From positions 111,137,501 to 111,201,500 of the forward strand of contig CM074857.1 of NCBI GenBank assembly GCA_037501455.1: a stretch of DNA of 64,000 bases. The letters are read 5' to 3'. The notes under the pieces are model-generated. The model was not told the DNA's origin, did no database searches, and saw only the letters and a program-made list of their open reading frames with translations. Positions 31,699 through 44,260 of the stretch are shown piece by piece. The stretch is from Lantana camara (taxonomy: Eukaryota > Streptophyta > Magnoliopsida > Lamiales > Verbenaceae). Position 1 is the first letter of the stretch, and the number at the start of each line of letters is the position of its first letter. The position numbers and the translations under genes are program-made.

Positions 31699-33810
31699 TG
31701 TTAAGAAAAACACGAAAGTAAATGCATTAGAATTTAAACTTTTTTCCAAAAGTAAGATCGTGTCTTGCAATTTCTATTTCCAATCTTAGGGATTCAAGTA
31801 ATTACAAGAATCGATGCTTTCTTGACATATTTTGAGCCGTCCTCAGACACGCTTGATGCGGTAATGACATCCCCGTCCTTCAAAACATCTACTAGATTCC
31901 AAAATAGGTCTCCTCTAGAGTAGTAATCCGCACAAGTCCTAGATTCAAATCATGTGAGTGAGCATGCTTGTACTATGGCATGTGTAAAGAAAGAAACAAG
32001 AAACGAGAAGAAAAAGAGCAAGAGAATTCTCCCAAATTCTTGAAGCCATGAAGATTGGGCGTGATCCCTCTATCACGCGTAAGAGACAAATTTCAAACCC
32101 CTTAGCCTATAAATAGGGTAGGGTTTTGAACACCTTAGGTCTAGTTGGAATTGAATTCTAACTTTGACTTTTCTTTTATTTTCTTTCTCTCCAAGTAATA
32201 ACCTCTTATCTAGATAAGATATTATTCTTCTAGAAAAGGAGCTCCTACTCAAATTAGGAATATTTAATTATTCTAATAATAATTAAATATCTTATTCCAA
32301 AAATATTTATTCTAATCATATTGGAATTAATATTTACTAGAATAATAAATAGAAGATATTTAATATTTATTTATTCTAATCAAATTAGAATAACTAAATA
32401 ATTAAATACTTAGAATTAATTCTCTTATTAATTCCATGAAGGGATTTAGAATTAATTCTCTAATTAATTCTAATGAGTTAAAATTAATTCTCTAATTAAT
32501 TTTATTTGGCTTTATAATTAATTCTCTTAATTAATTATATTAGGGATTTATAATTAATTCTCTAATTAATTATATTTGAGCTTTAGAATTAATTCTCCAA
32601 TTAATTAACATATGGTTCAATTTCTCAATCGAGCCACATGCCCAAAACTCTCTCACGTGCCACACGTGTGGTCTCGTTTTGATCAATTATTTGATCTTTC
32701 CTTCAATACCGTTTGAACCTGGCATTTGTGTGTGACCCTCTAGGTTCATTTTCAGTTAGCAGTGAGCCTAATTAATTAATATGCTTTATTAATTAATTCA
32801 TAGATCACACGACCGTAGTCTAGCAACTGGTGTGTGATCCCTACCCGAACAATTAATATATATTCGAAAGAATCTTTCAGTCAATGACAGCTGTGAGGTA
32901 CAATCCTCTTACCATCCATCTCTCGATTAAGATCTAGGGTATAGGAATAATGAGAGCCCCACTAATCCCGATCATAAAGCTAAGTTCGTTTCATATCTAG
33001 TTGATCTCAATCCAAGAAACCCTTTTCTTGATGTCTTGATCCACTACCTCGGTCGAGGGTTTAGGATGGCATATGAACGACTTATGCAATAAGAGATCTT
33101 CTTGCATTAAAGTAAGTGTAGGTCCTTTGTTGATTCTCATAAGCTTCTATGTGCCACTTGTACAGCCCCAACATAAGCCTTGAATAAGCTATCTTGGGCG
33201 ATATCCTTTAAAGCATACACCTAAGACTACAAAGTTAGCTCACAAAGCATCGATGGAATCTCAAGTCAAAGGATTAATTTACTTACGCCATTGGCCTATG
33301 AGATATTTCCTAATCTGGAAGTTTCCTCTTCCTGAAGTGGAAACTTCCTTTCCCATTTAGGAATCTTCTCACGCGGGACACCTCAGTGTACCCGTTCTAA
33401 TAATGAGCACCCTCATGTATTGCATACGCATCAACAATGCACTTTACACCCCATAAAACAGGGTGATCCTTCTTAAGGATGCAATCCCACGAGCAAGTCT
33501 CAATCAAGCCTAATCAACACTCCCACTGTTTGTTGGACTCATCGACTTGGAGTGGTTTCTAATCCGGCATTGAGTTAGGGCTTATTTCATGTGTCATTCA
33601 CCTAATGACAAAGTCCCTAACAGCCTTATAGATTAGGAGAGTTCTAATACATGCGCGCGTAATGGAAACACACGAAACACGTATTGCACATAAAAAAGTG
33701 TTTGCCTATGATAATAATCAATCGTATATTATTCAAAGATTGTCTGTGATATGAGAAAAGTCTCAAAGCAGATTACAACTAATCGCCTTTCTAGGGCACT
33801 ATTCCCAATA
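31699..33810 (-). mobile_element. Family B-related solo LTR B4 (diverged subfamily)
   Basis: Plus-strand ends TGTTAAGAAAAACACG and ggcactattcccaata (CA mutated to TA). It shares the family landmarks in order ('gtgtgaccctctaggttc', 'tctcgattaagatctaggg', 'gatgtcttgatccactacctcgg', 'gtgcaatcc'-like text) but differs in the AT-rich part, which is a tandem array of 'tagaattaattctctaattaatt' units (about 32390-32605). No matching target duplication is visible. Confidence 0.7.
32390..32605. repeat. AT-rich tandem repeat in B4
   Basis: Five or more units of about 40 bp of the form 'aattaattctctaattaatt', each self-complementary and able to fold into a hairpin. Confidence 0.65.
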
Positions 33811-35146
33811 CTCCCATCACCACTTCAACTCGTAGTTCGAAGTCGACATTCGAACCTTCACTATCTCCCAATTGTTGTCTCCAAGGAAGTGGCATAAGAT
33901 CCGTTGCAAAGCATGACCCTCAACTATCTACTTGAAAATGACACTCGTGCACTCGAAGCTACCCCGTAGGGCAACTAGCAATCAACCACAACAAACACCA
34001 AGCAAAGCTAAAAGATGCATAATGCTCGTGATATGTATGTTCAATGTACTATTCACCTATGCATAGGGAATCTTATCTATGTGATGATTTGATTATTATC
34101 GGAGTCTCTTTGCCCACGATCAAGTCTTGAAATTTCCCGATGTACTGATACTTCAATAATCATCTTGGTCTTCTTCCTACGGTTGTTTCTATCTTTGAAA
34201 CTTTCTCGTCAACCCAATTTCTACTCTTGAGTATTCGTTTGATCTTGCTCTTGATCCCAAGAATTGAATCCCTCGGACTCCCTTTTGTTATCGTGACTCC
34301 TTGAATGGTTTATAGCCCGGTAGATCTTCCACAATTTCAAGACCTGAATTTCTTCGCCGACACGTTTCCTTGTAGGGATTCTAAAGAATCGTCTTTTCAT
34401 CGATTCCATTCTTCCAAAGGGCACGGTCGATTAGTGAATCAATTTGCCATGCCCCCGGAACCATGGTCACTTGCCTCTCATGTCTGTTATTGAAACTTCC
34501 TTGGTGTCCTTCTTTATGTGTGACCTTCGTAGGTCCAGTTTTCCACTCTCGGCGTCACCCAAGCTCACACTATCAATACTTAGAAAGTGGAGGCGCCGTT
34601 CGTATCCCGCTACTTCCTTTGGGTAATTAACCCATCTTCAAAGTGTGTACCAATTCCCAAGGCTTCAATTTTGTACGTAGACTTCCCAAACCGATCCTTT
34701 TTTACAACTTCTTAGTGTTACCCTAAACTTGTCAACTAATCCTCAAAACAGAGGTCCTTAACTCCAACCCATACTCTAACCATCTCTTCAAACTTCATAG
34801 AACACAAGAATCGGCAGTGTGAAGGAGGCAATATCCTATTAAGCAAACACTAAATATGCATGTCGGGTTAAGGGTGCAAATGGAATGCATCACGTGGACA
34901 TCGATTGAGCACGTAATAACAACAATGTAACAAATAGCAACTAAGGCACGAAAATAAATAATTACAAAATTTAAATGTGGTATGGATGCACGTGCTATGA
35001 ATGCAAACCTCAATTTCTGGGTTCATGTTAGTCTCCAATTTCAAGCCGTTGATCCCGCATTCGTTGCTTGTTAGCTCTCCATCGATCACAATCAGAAATC
35101 TTATGGTCCGTTGACCCACAAGAGTAGCACCTCTTCAACCTATCCT
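33811..35146 (-). other. Element D internal region between B4 and gag, non-coding
   Basis: No domain in any frame; aligns in patches with 11570-13110 of element A (for example 'gaagctaccccgtagggcaactagcaa' at both 11677 and 33955). Confidence 0.55.
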
Positions 35147-35890
35147 AACATGCGTCGTAGGCATGGTTGGTCCCTCCATAATGGGTACACGGTTGAAACT
35201 CTTTCTTCGGCTTTGAAGGGTTTCCGGTCTTATTCTTCTTCCCACGAATCTTTTTGGTTCGAGTCTTGGGTTGATGAGATCTCCTTTCCACTTGTAGATT
35301 GGAGCATAAACCCGACTCAAGTCTAGGCTCCGATATATCTTTTCCTTTACCTCTTGTTAGAATCCATGTTTCAACCTTTAAAGCTCTCTTTGTGGCTTTA
35401 TCCCATATATTCTTATCCTTCACAATTAAAGCTCCCTTGGTCTCATCCTTAAGGCCGTCCATGAAATATCTAGCCTTTATCCCGTCGTTGCCCCTAATGT
35501 GGGGCACATACATACCAAATCTCTCGAATTCCTCCAAGTATTCCATAACCGTTCTATCTCTTTATTTTAGGGTGAGGAATTCTTTGAGTCTTCGTTCTTG
35601 TAAAACGACCGGTGCGAACCTCTTCTTAAATTCTCGAACAAACACATCCCATGTCAACTCCTCGCTCGTTGCCTCTAATTGGGTGACAACTCCTTTCCAC
35701 CATTATCATGCTTGACCTTATAGAAGTTGTGTAGCAAGGCGAGCCATGTCTTGAGAATTGTATGGTCACATTTCAAATATGCTCTCTATTTCCGAGAGCC
35801 ATTCTTTAGCACGGATGTCATCTCCTCCACAGAATTGGGGAGGATTAAATGTCCTAAACTCCCGATGCATCATAGCCATCGGGTTCATAG
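35147..35890 (-). pseudogene. Broken Ty3/gypsy gag (element D)
   Basis: Retrotransposon Gag (capsid plus nucleocapsid) packages element RNA. Reading the minus strand from about 35890: EFRTFNPPQFCGGDDIRAKEWLSEIE, typed here only as the start motif NPPQF.GG..... AKEWL..IE of Retrotrans_gag, then a TGA stop near 35770, an EEL.WDVFVREFKKRF type motif, another stop near 35570, and an open stretch of 133 codons (35145-35546) with MEYLEEFERFGMYVP and a C-terminal CX2YX4HX4C knuckle, in which the second zinc-binding Cys is Tyr. So stops and a lost Cys make it non-functional. No pol follows. The region is deleted in element A. Confidence 0.75.
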
Positions 35891-36219
35891 ATTGCACTTC
35901 GATTGAAGGTTGCCCTTGGTTATACGGATGTTGATGAGAAGGTTGACTCTAGTGTTGTCAACTCGGTGGCATCCTGAAAATCTCAACAACTTCAATAGAT
36001 ATGTGCATGCCGATTAGTAAGTTAATATGTCACATAATTAAATCAACCAAAGCAATCAAGAAATGCAATGCATTGGATAATGTAAATCCAACAAAGTGAT
36101 GAAAATTTCAAATGCATAACTTATCAAATCGTGATGCATATGCACACATAATCAAAACCCTATGTCGTTAGACTTAGACAGACACAACACGACATGGAAC
36201 CCCGATTTTGCAACCTAGG
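35891..36219 (-). other. Element D leader between primer site and gag
   Basis: Non-coding, matched by 13140-13715 in element A in part ('ggcatcctga.gatctcaac', 'cgacctagacagacacaac'). Confidence 0.5.
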
Positions 36220-36231
36220 GCTCTGATACTA
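36220..36231 (-). other. Primer-binding site of element D
   Basis: gctctgatacta: tRNA-iMet complement with one mismatch, 8 bp from the LTR end at 36240. Confidence 0.8.
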
Positions 36232-37509
36232 CTTAAAGATGTAGTACCCCGCATGTTGAGTCACCACATCCCCCGCATCTAAGCCCAATCCACATACGAG
36301 ATGGAAGATCCGTACATGAACCAAACAGAGCAAACGAGAGACAGACAAACTCACACCTAAGCTAGCGAGATGTAGATCCTGAACTGCAAAATTCGAACAA
36401 CACAAGTGCGGAAGCATAAACATGTCATACAAAAATCCGAACATAAGCAAGGGACGGGTTCAACTAGTATAGATACCTAATCCCGAATCTCAATCCATGA
36501 CATAAACCATAAATTCGAACGGGTTCAATCTATCCCTAGAAACCTGTCTCGAATCATATCAATACCTAATCAAAACAATGCATAAATATTCATACAATCT
36601 TAATCGAATTCAAAATGCATATGTAAAGGACCCAAACTTATACTAACGACTTGACTCGAAAACGAACTCCAAAGACTGACTCACGTCGCCTAGCTCGAAC
36701 TCCAAAGCAAAACCTACAAACTAAAAACAAGGGGAGGGAGAGGGTCAATCCAAAGACTAAGTGAGGGGCTACCCACACACACCCTCATATACATAAGAGC
36801 ACCGCACGTACAAAATCATAAATTTCATGAACCCGAGGATAGTTTTTGCACACCAAATCATTTTTTCGTGATACATACATATAGGGGTTGCTTAGCAAAA
36901 CAAGCAAAACAAACTTACACGTTGCATAACATAGGTTCGTATCTTAGCATGTCAAACGTTTCATATCGAATCATATCAAAGCTTAACTTATCAAATCTTA
37001 TCTTTTCAAAACTTAAGCACATTGTAACTTATTTACGAATCTATGCCTGTTTCACGAACTAAGACATACATAGCAAGACTCGGTGGATAAGAGTTCAAAC
37101 CAACCTTACTCCCAAGATATATCGTATTTAAAGCATAAAACAAAACATAACATATCATAACAAGACATACCAACCTCTTCTCGGGTGATGGAAGAGTTGC
37201 ACGACCCTAACCATCCAAGCAGATGAGGGGAGTGCTCAATGCTTCTCCAACCCTCAGGACTCCATCCCCCAACCAAACCTCCTGGTGGGTTTCGGTACAT
37301 CTTTTCATGTTATCAAGTGGAGACTATGCACAGGAGATTTGTCCGGTGACCCCTTGGTCGTCCCAGGTGCTCCTTACCCACAGTCTCTGAGCCCCCATCA
37401 AGTCAAGTTCAAGTTCGTGTTTAGGTTCAGGTTCAAGTTCAAGTTCATATCCTGATACAGATAGACACACTTAACATACTTACCATATACATATATATCA
37501 TACATGCGT

Positions 37510-37997
37510 ACCATGCTTTGCCACCACCATGCTTTGCTTACCTCTCCGTATCATTTCGTCGTTCACTTTCCTAACGCGGGGCGAGCTCACGAGAGGCACA
37601 CGGTTTGAAGCATGGTGTAGCAAGACCCAAGTCATATCAAATCTAAAGGCAAGCACACATAGGCTCATACATAGAGTTTCATACTTTCAAACATATAGTA
37701 AAATCATCAAAATACATACTTTACACGTATTTATACATATATATCATACATGCGCCATAATTTGCCACTACCATGCTTTGCTTACCTCTCCGTGTCATTT
37801 CGTCGTTCACCTTCCTAATGCGGTGCGGGCTCACGAGAGGCACATGGTTTGAAGCATGGTGTAGCAAGACCCAAGTCATATCAAATCCAAAGGCAAGCAT
37901 ACATAGGCTCATACATAGGGTTTCATACTTTCAAACATATAGTAAAATCATCAAAATACATACTCCACACTTATTTACATATACTTTGGGCATATAA
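37510..37997. repeat. 244-bp tandem duplication in the element D LTR
   Basis: The block 'ccatgctttgcttacctctccgt.tcatttcgtcgttcac' through 'catcaaaatacatact' occurs twice, offset by 244 bp, with roughly 5-10% differences judged by eye. Confidence 0.8.
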
Positions 37998-38404
37998 GTC
38001 GCATGCATTCAAAACGAGCACATTTCATTAGGGTTTAACTATAACCTAACCACACCTTACACTGACGAAGCCGAAGACACACGATCGATTCACCCTAGAA
38101 TCACTCGGCCAACAAAACACCACCACGGGTGCACCTGAACAAACTGAACACAAATGTAAGACTTAGACTCAATATGAACCATACTGACGCACGACAAATG
38201 CATGAGCATACATAAGTCATAGTTCATATGATGCATGATCCTAAAGTATACAAATTACATGTAATTGAAGCATACACATTCATATCATGGCAATTAAAGC
38301 AATGGATAATATAAAACAATCATAAACCATGTTGGGAACATGCTCGGGAAGGGAAAGTACAAACAAAACCGAAAGAAATGAGAGAAAAAAAATAAAAATC
38401 CCAA

Positions 38405-38720
38405 CTCTGGACCGTGTCGTGGCCGCGCCCAAAAGCGTCGCTCCCGCGACGTAACATCAGTTGTAAATCTGGAAGGCCATCTCGGCCGCGCTCGAAACGG
38501 TCATACCCGCGACGCAACAACAGAAACGAGAAAGGCCAAGCATCGTAGCCGCGACAAAAAACATCGCGCCTGCACTCACGACCAAGTTCTAGAAGGTCCA
38601 CTGACCACATGTCACGGCCACGACAAAAATTATCGCTCCTGCGACGCACTTCCAGGAGCTAATAAAACAAGGCATCGTGGCCATGCTCAAAATGAATGCA
38701 TTTCGGTCTCGGCCTCCAGA
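38405..38720. repeat. CpG-rich palindromic minisatellite in the element D LTR
   Basis: Units of 'catcgtggccgcg..aaaaacatcgcgcctgcgac' form, related to the arrays at 10046-10340 and 15640-15925 but more decayed. Confidence 0.6.
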
Positions 38721-39024
38721 AGTTGCAGACATGGCGGCTTCGAGCGGGGAGGTTTCCAACCTCCCAAAAAACAACCCTAAACCCCACGAAACAACATGAA
38801 ATCAACATATAACCACATATAGCATGCGTAGAACACATTAGAGCACAAATCAAGCTCCAAAACGAGCCCGAACACTTTAAAACCCGAAACTCGCACTATT
38901 CACTATCCTCCAAATAGGCACAAAATCATGAAACCACTATACGAAAGGCACGTAGAAACAAAACACGTAACGAGAGGAATACAATGGTTACCTTGGATTG
39001 TTGATCAGATATGGGGTTCTTGAG

Positions 39025-40848
39025 TATTGGGAAAACACGAAAAGAAGACGCAGCGAAAGTTTAAAATTTTTCCCAAAAGGCAGAATCTAGACTTGCAATT
39101 CCTATTCCCAATTCGTAGGGATTCAAGAACTTACTTAGATCGACGCTTTCTTGACACGTTTGAACCGTCCACAAACGCTCTCCAAGCGGTAAGTTCCCAA
39201 GCTTCTTCGAATATTTCAAGACTCCACGAAAGCTGCCCTATAGAGTAATAATCCACGCCAACCTCGATCACGATCTAAACATGGAGGATGCTAGTTCTAT
39301 GTTTAGTGTTTAGGCTCTAGAGTTTGTGTGATATAATTTGGACAAGGAGATTTTGCTATCAATCATCAAGGGGTTCGAACCCCTTGTATTTATAGCTATG
39401 GCGTTCGAACCCCTCTTCCTATTTGGAATAAGATTCTTATTGCACTAGCTAGTTGATTCTTGCTTGGAGAGAAAGACTATCTACTTTGACCAAAAGTCTC
39501 CTCTTGACCAACTTGCTTAGCAAGAAAATAATATCTAACTCTTGATGCTAATAAATAATTAATTCATAATTAATTATTTATTAGACTTAAAATCTCCAAA
39601 TTAGAACTTTAATAATAATTCATAATTAAATTGAAGTTCATTAAATAATTAATCAATATTAATTATTTAATTATCATCACAAAGTGACACGTGTCACTTG
39701 AGACATGTGCCCCACACGTGTTGCCCTTAACCAACATCTTGTTGGTTCGATCAACTCGTTTAATCGATTTAAGCCTTAACCCTGGTGACTGGGCATTTGT
39801 GTGTGACCCTCTAGGTTCTTAATTCAATTAGTAGTGCCCCTAATTAATTAATCAATCCATAGAACGCACTACCATAGTTTAGCAATAGGTGTGTGACCCC
39901 TAACTGAATAAGAATGTCTCAATTCAAAAAAAACTTTAATTCATTGACATATGTGAGATAAAGTCCTCCTACATCCTATCTCTCAATCAAGATCTAGGGC
40001 AAGGGAATAATTAGAACCCTAATAATCTCGATCTTAAAGTTAAGTGCATTTCATATCCATTTGATCTCGATCCAAGAAATCCATTTCTTGATCTCGATCC
40101 ACTGCCTTGGCCAAGGACTAATTTATGGCATATGAATGACTTACACAATAAGAGATCAACTTGCTCACGCAAGTGTAGGTCCTTTCCCTATTCTCATATG
40201 CTTCCAGGTGCCACTTGCGCAGCCCCAGCATAAGCTTTGAGTCAGCTGTCTCGGGCGACATCCTTTAAAGCTTATACCTAAGACTGCAGAGTTAGCCCAC
40301 AAAGCATCGATGGAATTTTAAGTCTAAGGACTACTGAATCACGTCAATGACTCGTGAGATATTTCCTAATCTGGAAGTTTCTATTTCTTCCTTTTTCATT
40401 TAGGAATCTTCTCACACGGGACACCTCAGTGTACCTACTTAGAATAAGTAAGCACCCCCATGTATCACACACGTATCATCAATACACTTTGCGCCCCATA
40501 AAACAAGGTGGTCCTTCTTAAGGGCGAGATCACACGAGCAAGCCTCGAACGAGTCATATCGACACTCTCACTGTCTTTTGAACTCATCGGCGTGGAGTGA
40601 TTTCTAATCATGACTTAAGTGATTTAGGGCTCGTTTTATGAACCACTTTACCTAAATGGTTGAGTCCTATAAGTCATATTGATTAGGGGAGTTCTTATAC
40701 ATGTACAGAAAGTAAACATGCAATCAAACAAGAGCATATAAAGAATTGTTGCCTCAGTTCATTTATTATTCAAAGATTGTCTGTGATTTACAAAAGAAAA
40801 AGTACTAAGCAGACTATTACATCGGCTTTCAGGGCACTATTCCTAACA
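39025..40848 (-). mobile_element. Family B solo LTR B5 with target duplication TTGAG
   Basis: 1824 bp, plus-strand ends TATTGGGAAAACACG (TG mutated to TA) and cactattcctaaca. TTGAG flanks both sides (39020-39024, 40849-40853), and joining the flanks restores the LTR sequence 'gggttcttgagcttgaa' known from element A. It has no coding content. Confidence 0.85.
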
Positions 40849-41326
40849 TTGAGCTTGAAAAGCTTGGGGTGGGGTTTTCTCCTCTTCTCTCATTCTCTCT
40901 TGCTCGATCGATCAAATGGGGAAGAAAAGGGGGGAAAGTCTCATTTTCTTGGCGCTAAAACGGGTCGGGTCAAACAAAATTCGATCCGTTCGGATCGGAT
41001 TTTAAAACAGTAGGGATATCAAACAGGCTTAGACAAATGCAAGGCTAATTTCATCGGTCCGAATTATCGAAACGAACACAATGGTGAAGTCAGAATTCCA
41101 ATCCGAATTTCCGAGCTCAAGATAGCCGAAAAGCAATTAGGTCCCTAAACTTTCAAATATTGGACATTCGAGCCCAAACATTTTTAATTAAATTCTAATA
41201 CGCACATAACTTAAAATAAGTTCATGTTGACACATAAGGCATGCGATAGCACATAATTCACGAAAATACTGAATTAAACTCTCTCGTGACGTATTACCTG
41301 GGTCACCGAAGAGACGGGGCGTCACA

Positions 41327-42511
41327 TCCATATTTATTAACATACACAACATTTTAATATATAAAGTTGTCTACTGTATATTATTATTCAGATATGGGAC
41401 AACCAATGCACAGTTTTCCAAACAACCTTTCATATGCCTTTGTGCATTTGATATTCCCAATAATTAATTCTCCAATAATTAATTATTAAATATCTATCAA
41501 GGCATATATATATACAACACCAAGTGGCAAGTGAAATTCAAATCCCGACCATTACCTTAGAAAAAGACCCATTAATTATTTGGATCAACCCATATTTACT
41601 TAGTTGGAATATAACCAACCACAAAGTTGAATCTTTATTACTTTCGATTTATTTAATATTAACTTTATGTACTTTATATCTTTTGGATTCCTGCGTATGA
41701 GTTTGACATCCTTTAGGAATAAATTTCATCCGCAACATATAATATTAAATTTGTACTGGTAGTGTTTTATGTGCTAATTATGCATAAAAAATGATATTAT
41801 CATGCCCCAAAAATAAAACATAGCATTATTCCAAAGAAGCCTCCTTATATTAGTTCTTTCGGTTTTTCCTTATGTTCGACCACTATATCTTAAAATGAAA
41901 GATTTCAACAATTTTAATATTTATGTTAAAGATATAAATATTAATTATCACATTTTTTATGTTTTGTTTTATGAAATTTAAGTCGTAGAGCTTTCAGTGT
42001 TCCAATCGAGATGGATAAATGAAAAGCTATCCAGCGTCCATTGAATGCTCAACCATCCACACACATGGATGAGGGATAACGACTCAATGACGCATCTAAA
42101 TTATTGGTTAGCTCTGCCGACAGCTTATTCGGTGCACAATTTCCCAACAATTATTAGGAACCGTGGAAATGTATATATACAAATAAAATGATGTGTAAAG
42201 CAAATATCGATGAAGTAAATACAAAAGGAACTTTTTAATTTTTATCGATAGTTAGGTTCTGGATTAGTGAAGGAAGGGCTTAGTCATATTCAACCTTTTA
42301 ATATGATACTAGTAATTTTCTACCATAGTTACGTGTGTAATTAAAAAAATATTATTATTTTAATATAAAACGAATTAAATTTGAATATCCTCACGATAGA
42401 CGAAATTAAACAACCTCTTATTTAAAAAATTACATATTAATTCCTGTAATACGTGTTTAATTTGAGGTTCCGAGCAAAAAATGAAAATAAATAAATAAAA
42501 TACTCCCAACA
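41327..42511. other. AT-rich DNA without recognisable features
   Basis: No domain-bearing ORF, no LTR ends; possibly single-copy intergenic sequence or old repeats. Confidence 0.5.
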
Positions 42512-42523
42512 GTTTTGTGTCAC

Positions 42524-42692
42524 AATTTTTTTTGACAACCAAAACCCTCAAAGGGGAACATTATAGCAAATCATGAGTAACAATAAGAAGAATACAAGAA
42601 GCAACAACAAAAAAATTAACTTGAGAGGACCAATTTGCAAATAGCCCTTTTCTTTTACTAATTGTGATGCTAATATAATTTCTCACAAATCT
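42524..42692 (-). mobile_element. LINE 3' end with 5' inversion (insertion 1)
   Basis: Minus-strand L1-type 3' end starting at a T-run (poly-A complement) with 'gacaaccaaaaccctcaaagggg' at 42524-42620, followed by 42621-42692, which is the upstream part of the same element in the opposite orientation (reverse complement of 42832-42907). Flanked by GTTTTGTGTCAC at 42512-42523 and 42693-42704. The 5'-inverted layout is that of twin priming. Confidence 0.7.
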
Positions 42693-42704
42693 GTTTTGTG
42701 TCAC

Positions 42705-43402
42705 TTTTTTTTTTTTTTTTTTTACAACCAAATCCCTCAAAGGGGAATATTATAGCAAATAATGAGGAACAATAAAAAGAATACAAGAAGCAACAACAGA
42801 AAAATTAACGTAGGCCGAAGCCGCAATTCCAATAGATTTGCGAGCTATTATATTAGCATCACATTTAGTAAAAGAAAAGGACTCTTTGAAGATTGGTCCT
42901 CTCAAGTTGATCTCGATCTGATGCGGCTGGAGTTCTACAGTCGCTTTTTCTCCGAATTGAGCACAAATAGTTGGCCTACAACAGATAACTCGGCCCGAAA
43001 ATTTTCCGGATAAACACGGATAAAACTAAATTTCCAAACGGAAGGGACAAAACTTCTATAAGGAAAGGACAAAACTTTCATACGGAAGAAACGAAAGAAA
43101 ACGTACCAAAAAGAAAAAAAAAACAGATAAAGAAATCGTCTGTGAACAGAGACATCCGCTAGATCTGGGAGGATGCCAGTAGATCTGGAAGATTGATGAT
43201 GAAACTTACTGTAGTCCGTGAGAGTGGCAGCAGATCTGGACGGATCCCAACGGACGGAATAGAATTGAGTAAAACAGAACAGATTTGGGTCGATCCGACG
43301 ATGGAACTGTGTTCTCCACCACCAGATCGGAATTGAGAGGGAAGCTTTTACCTTGTTCAGAGAGAGAACAGGAAGAGAAGAGAGAGAACAAGATTACAAC
43401 CC
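42705..43402 (-). mobile_element. LINE-derived short element (insertion 2)
   Basis: Minus-strand element of 698 bp: poly-T from 42705, then a 3' region (to about 42910) whose minus-strand translation resembles the C-terminal RNase H tail of plant L1 ORF2 (...ANIIA.KSIGIAASA...). The remainder (to 43402) has repeated 'agatctgg' words and no coding domain, like a LINE 5' untranslated region. Flanked by GTTTTGTGTCAC at 42693-42704 and 43403-43414. Probably an internally deleted non-autonomous copy. Confidence 0.65.
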
Positions 43403-43414
43403 GTTTTGTGTCAC

Positions 43415-44260
43415 TTTTTAAGACAAAACAAAACTTTATTTTTAAAAATAAAAATTACGACTATACCCTTAAATAATAGTATGCATATATGATATATCAT
43501 TTAATAAAAGATTTATAATAATTAATAAATACATTTGAAAAAAATTCATTCCCTTTCTTCCCCAACCCATTAGTGGCTGAAACCCCCCAAAAATTCACAG
43601 CCACCGCCGCCATTACGGCTCTGACCCCACTGTCATCACCTCCACCCAAAATTTGGCCACCACCATCATTGCTCAACAATTCCTCCAAATCTCCAGATCT
43701 GGGACAGAGGAAATCACCACCACCATCGTCGTTATGGCTCCAACCGCCACCACCAACATCGTCTCCACCCGAGAATTCTACAAATTTTCAAATCTAGGAT
43801 GCCACAACAACCCCATCAATGAACTCCTCTCTTCGACTCGAGTCTTTCCCCATAGGTACCGTCTCTAGCTATCGCCGGAGAGGCCATCCCGTTGTTGCCG
43901 TCAAGTCACGCCACCACCTCTAAACCGCCACATAGGGCCAATATCGGATAGAACCAAGACCACAACCGTTTTTCTCATGTCGAAATAGGGTAGGTAGGGT
44001 CTTGGTCGTTGAAAGAGCTCGCCGGAAAAGAAGCTCCAATAGGTTGCGCCTTTACCTCGACTTTGCTCCTTCATAGAGCCATCATCGTTGAAATTTGGGC
44101 CATGAAATTGGTACCAACGGGATCCTCGTATCGCAGTGATCCAAAAGTATTACTTGTACGGCGAATTCAACGAAGAAATGTGAAATCCCCAATTTTTGGT
44201 GTGGTTGTGGCATTCTTGTTTTTCCGGGGTTGGTTTTTTTCTTTTCTTTTGTTTTCCTTT
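43415..44260. other. GC-richer segment with a proline-rich open frame, no gene called
   Basis: ORFs 43573-43797 and 43653-43868 are Pro/Thr-rich low-complexity frames from CCACCACC-type sequence. Without a domain, introns or conservation I do not call a gene. The style (CGCC-rich, then 'cgccggaaaagaagctcc') resembles LTR leader regions such as 21400-22150. Confidence 0.35.

Larger units (their letters stand above)
31014..41326 (-). mobile_element. Element D: family A LTR retrotransposon with gag remnant only
   Basis: Minus-strand element: 5' LTR 36240-41326, primer site 36220-36231, internal region 31358-36239 (with family B copy B4 inside), polypurine tract 31358-31376, 3' LTR reduced to 31014-31357. 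Without B4 the internal region is about 2.8 kb and holds only a decayed gag. No protease, RT, RNase H or integrase is found. Long LTRs, gag only and tRNA-iMet priming resemble the TR-GAG class of non-autonomous plant elements. Confidence 0.75.
36240..41326 (-). repeat. Element D 5' LTR with nested B5
   Basis: Ends tgtagtaccccgcatg and gacggggcgtcaca; about 3.26 kb after removing B5 and its target duplication. It contains a 244-bp tandem duplication (37510-37997) and the CpG-rich palindromic array at 38405-38720. ORFs of 60-109 codons here are shadows of the repeats. Confidence 0.75.

Noticed and set aside
35145..35546. Functional gag protein
   Set aside because: Upstream in-frame stops and loss of one zinc-knuckle Cys show that it is a broken remnant.
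43573..43868. Proline-rich protein gene
   Set aside because: Short low-complexity frames in CCACC-rich DNA with no signal peptide, introns or homologous domain visible.
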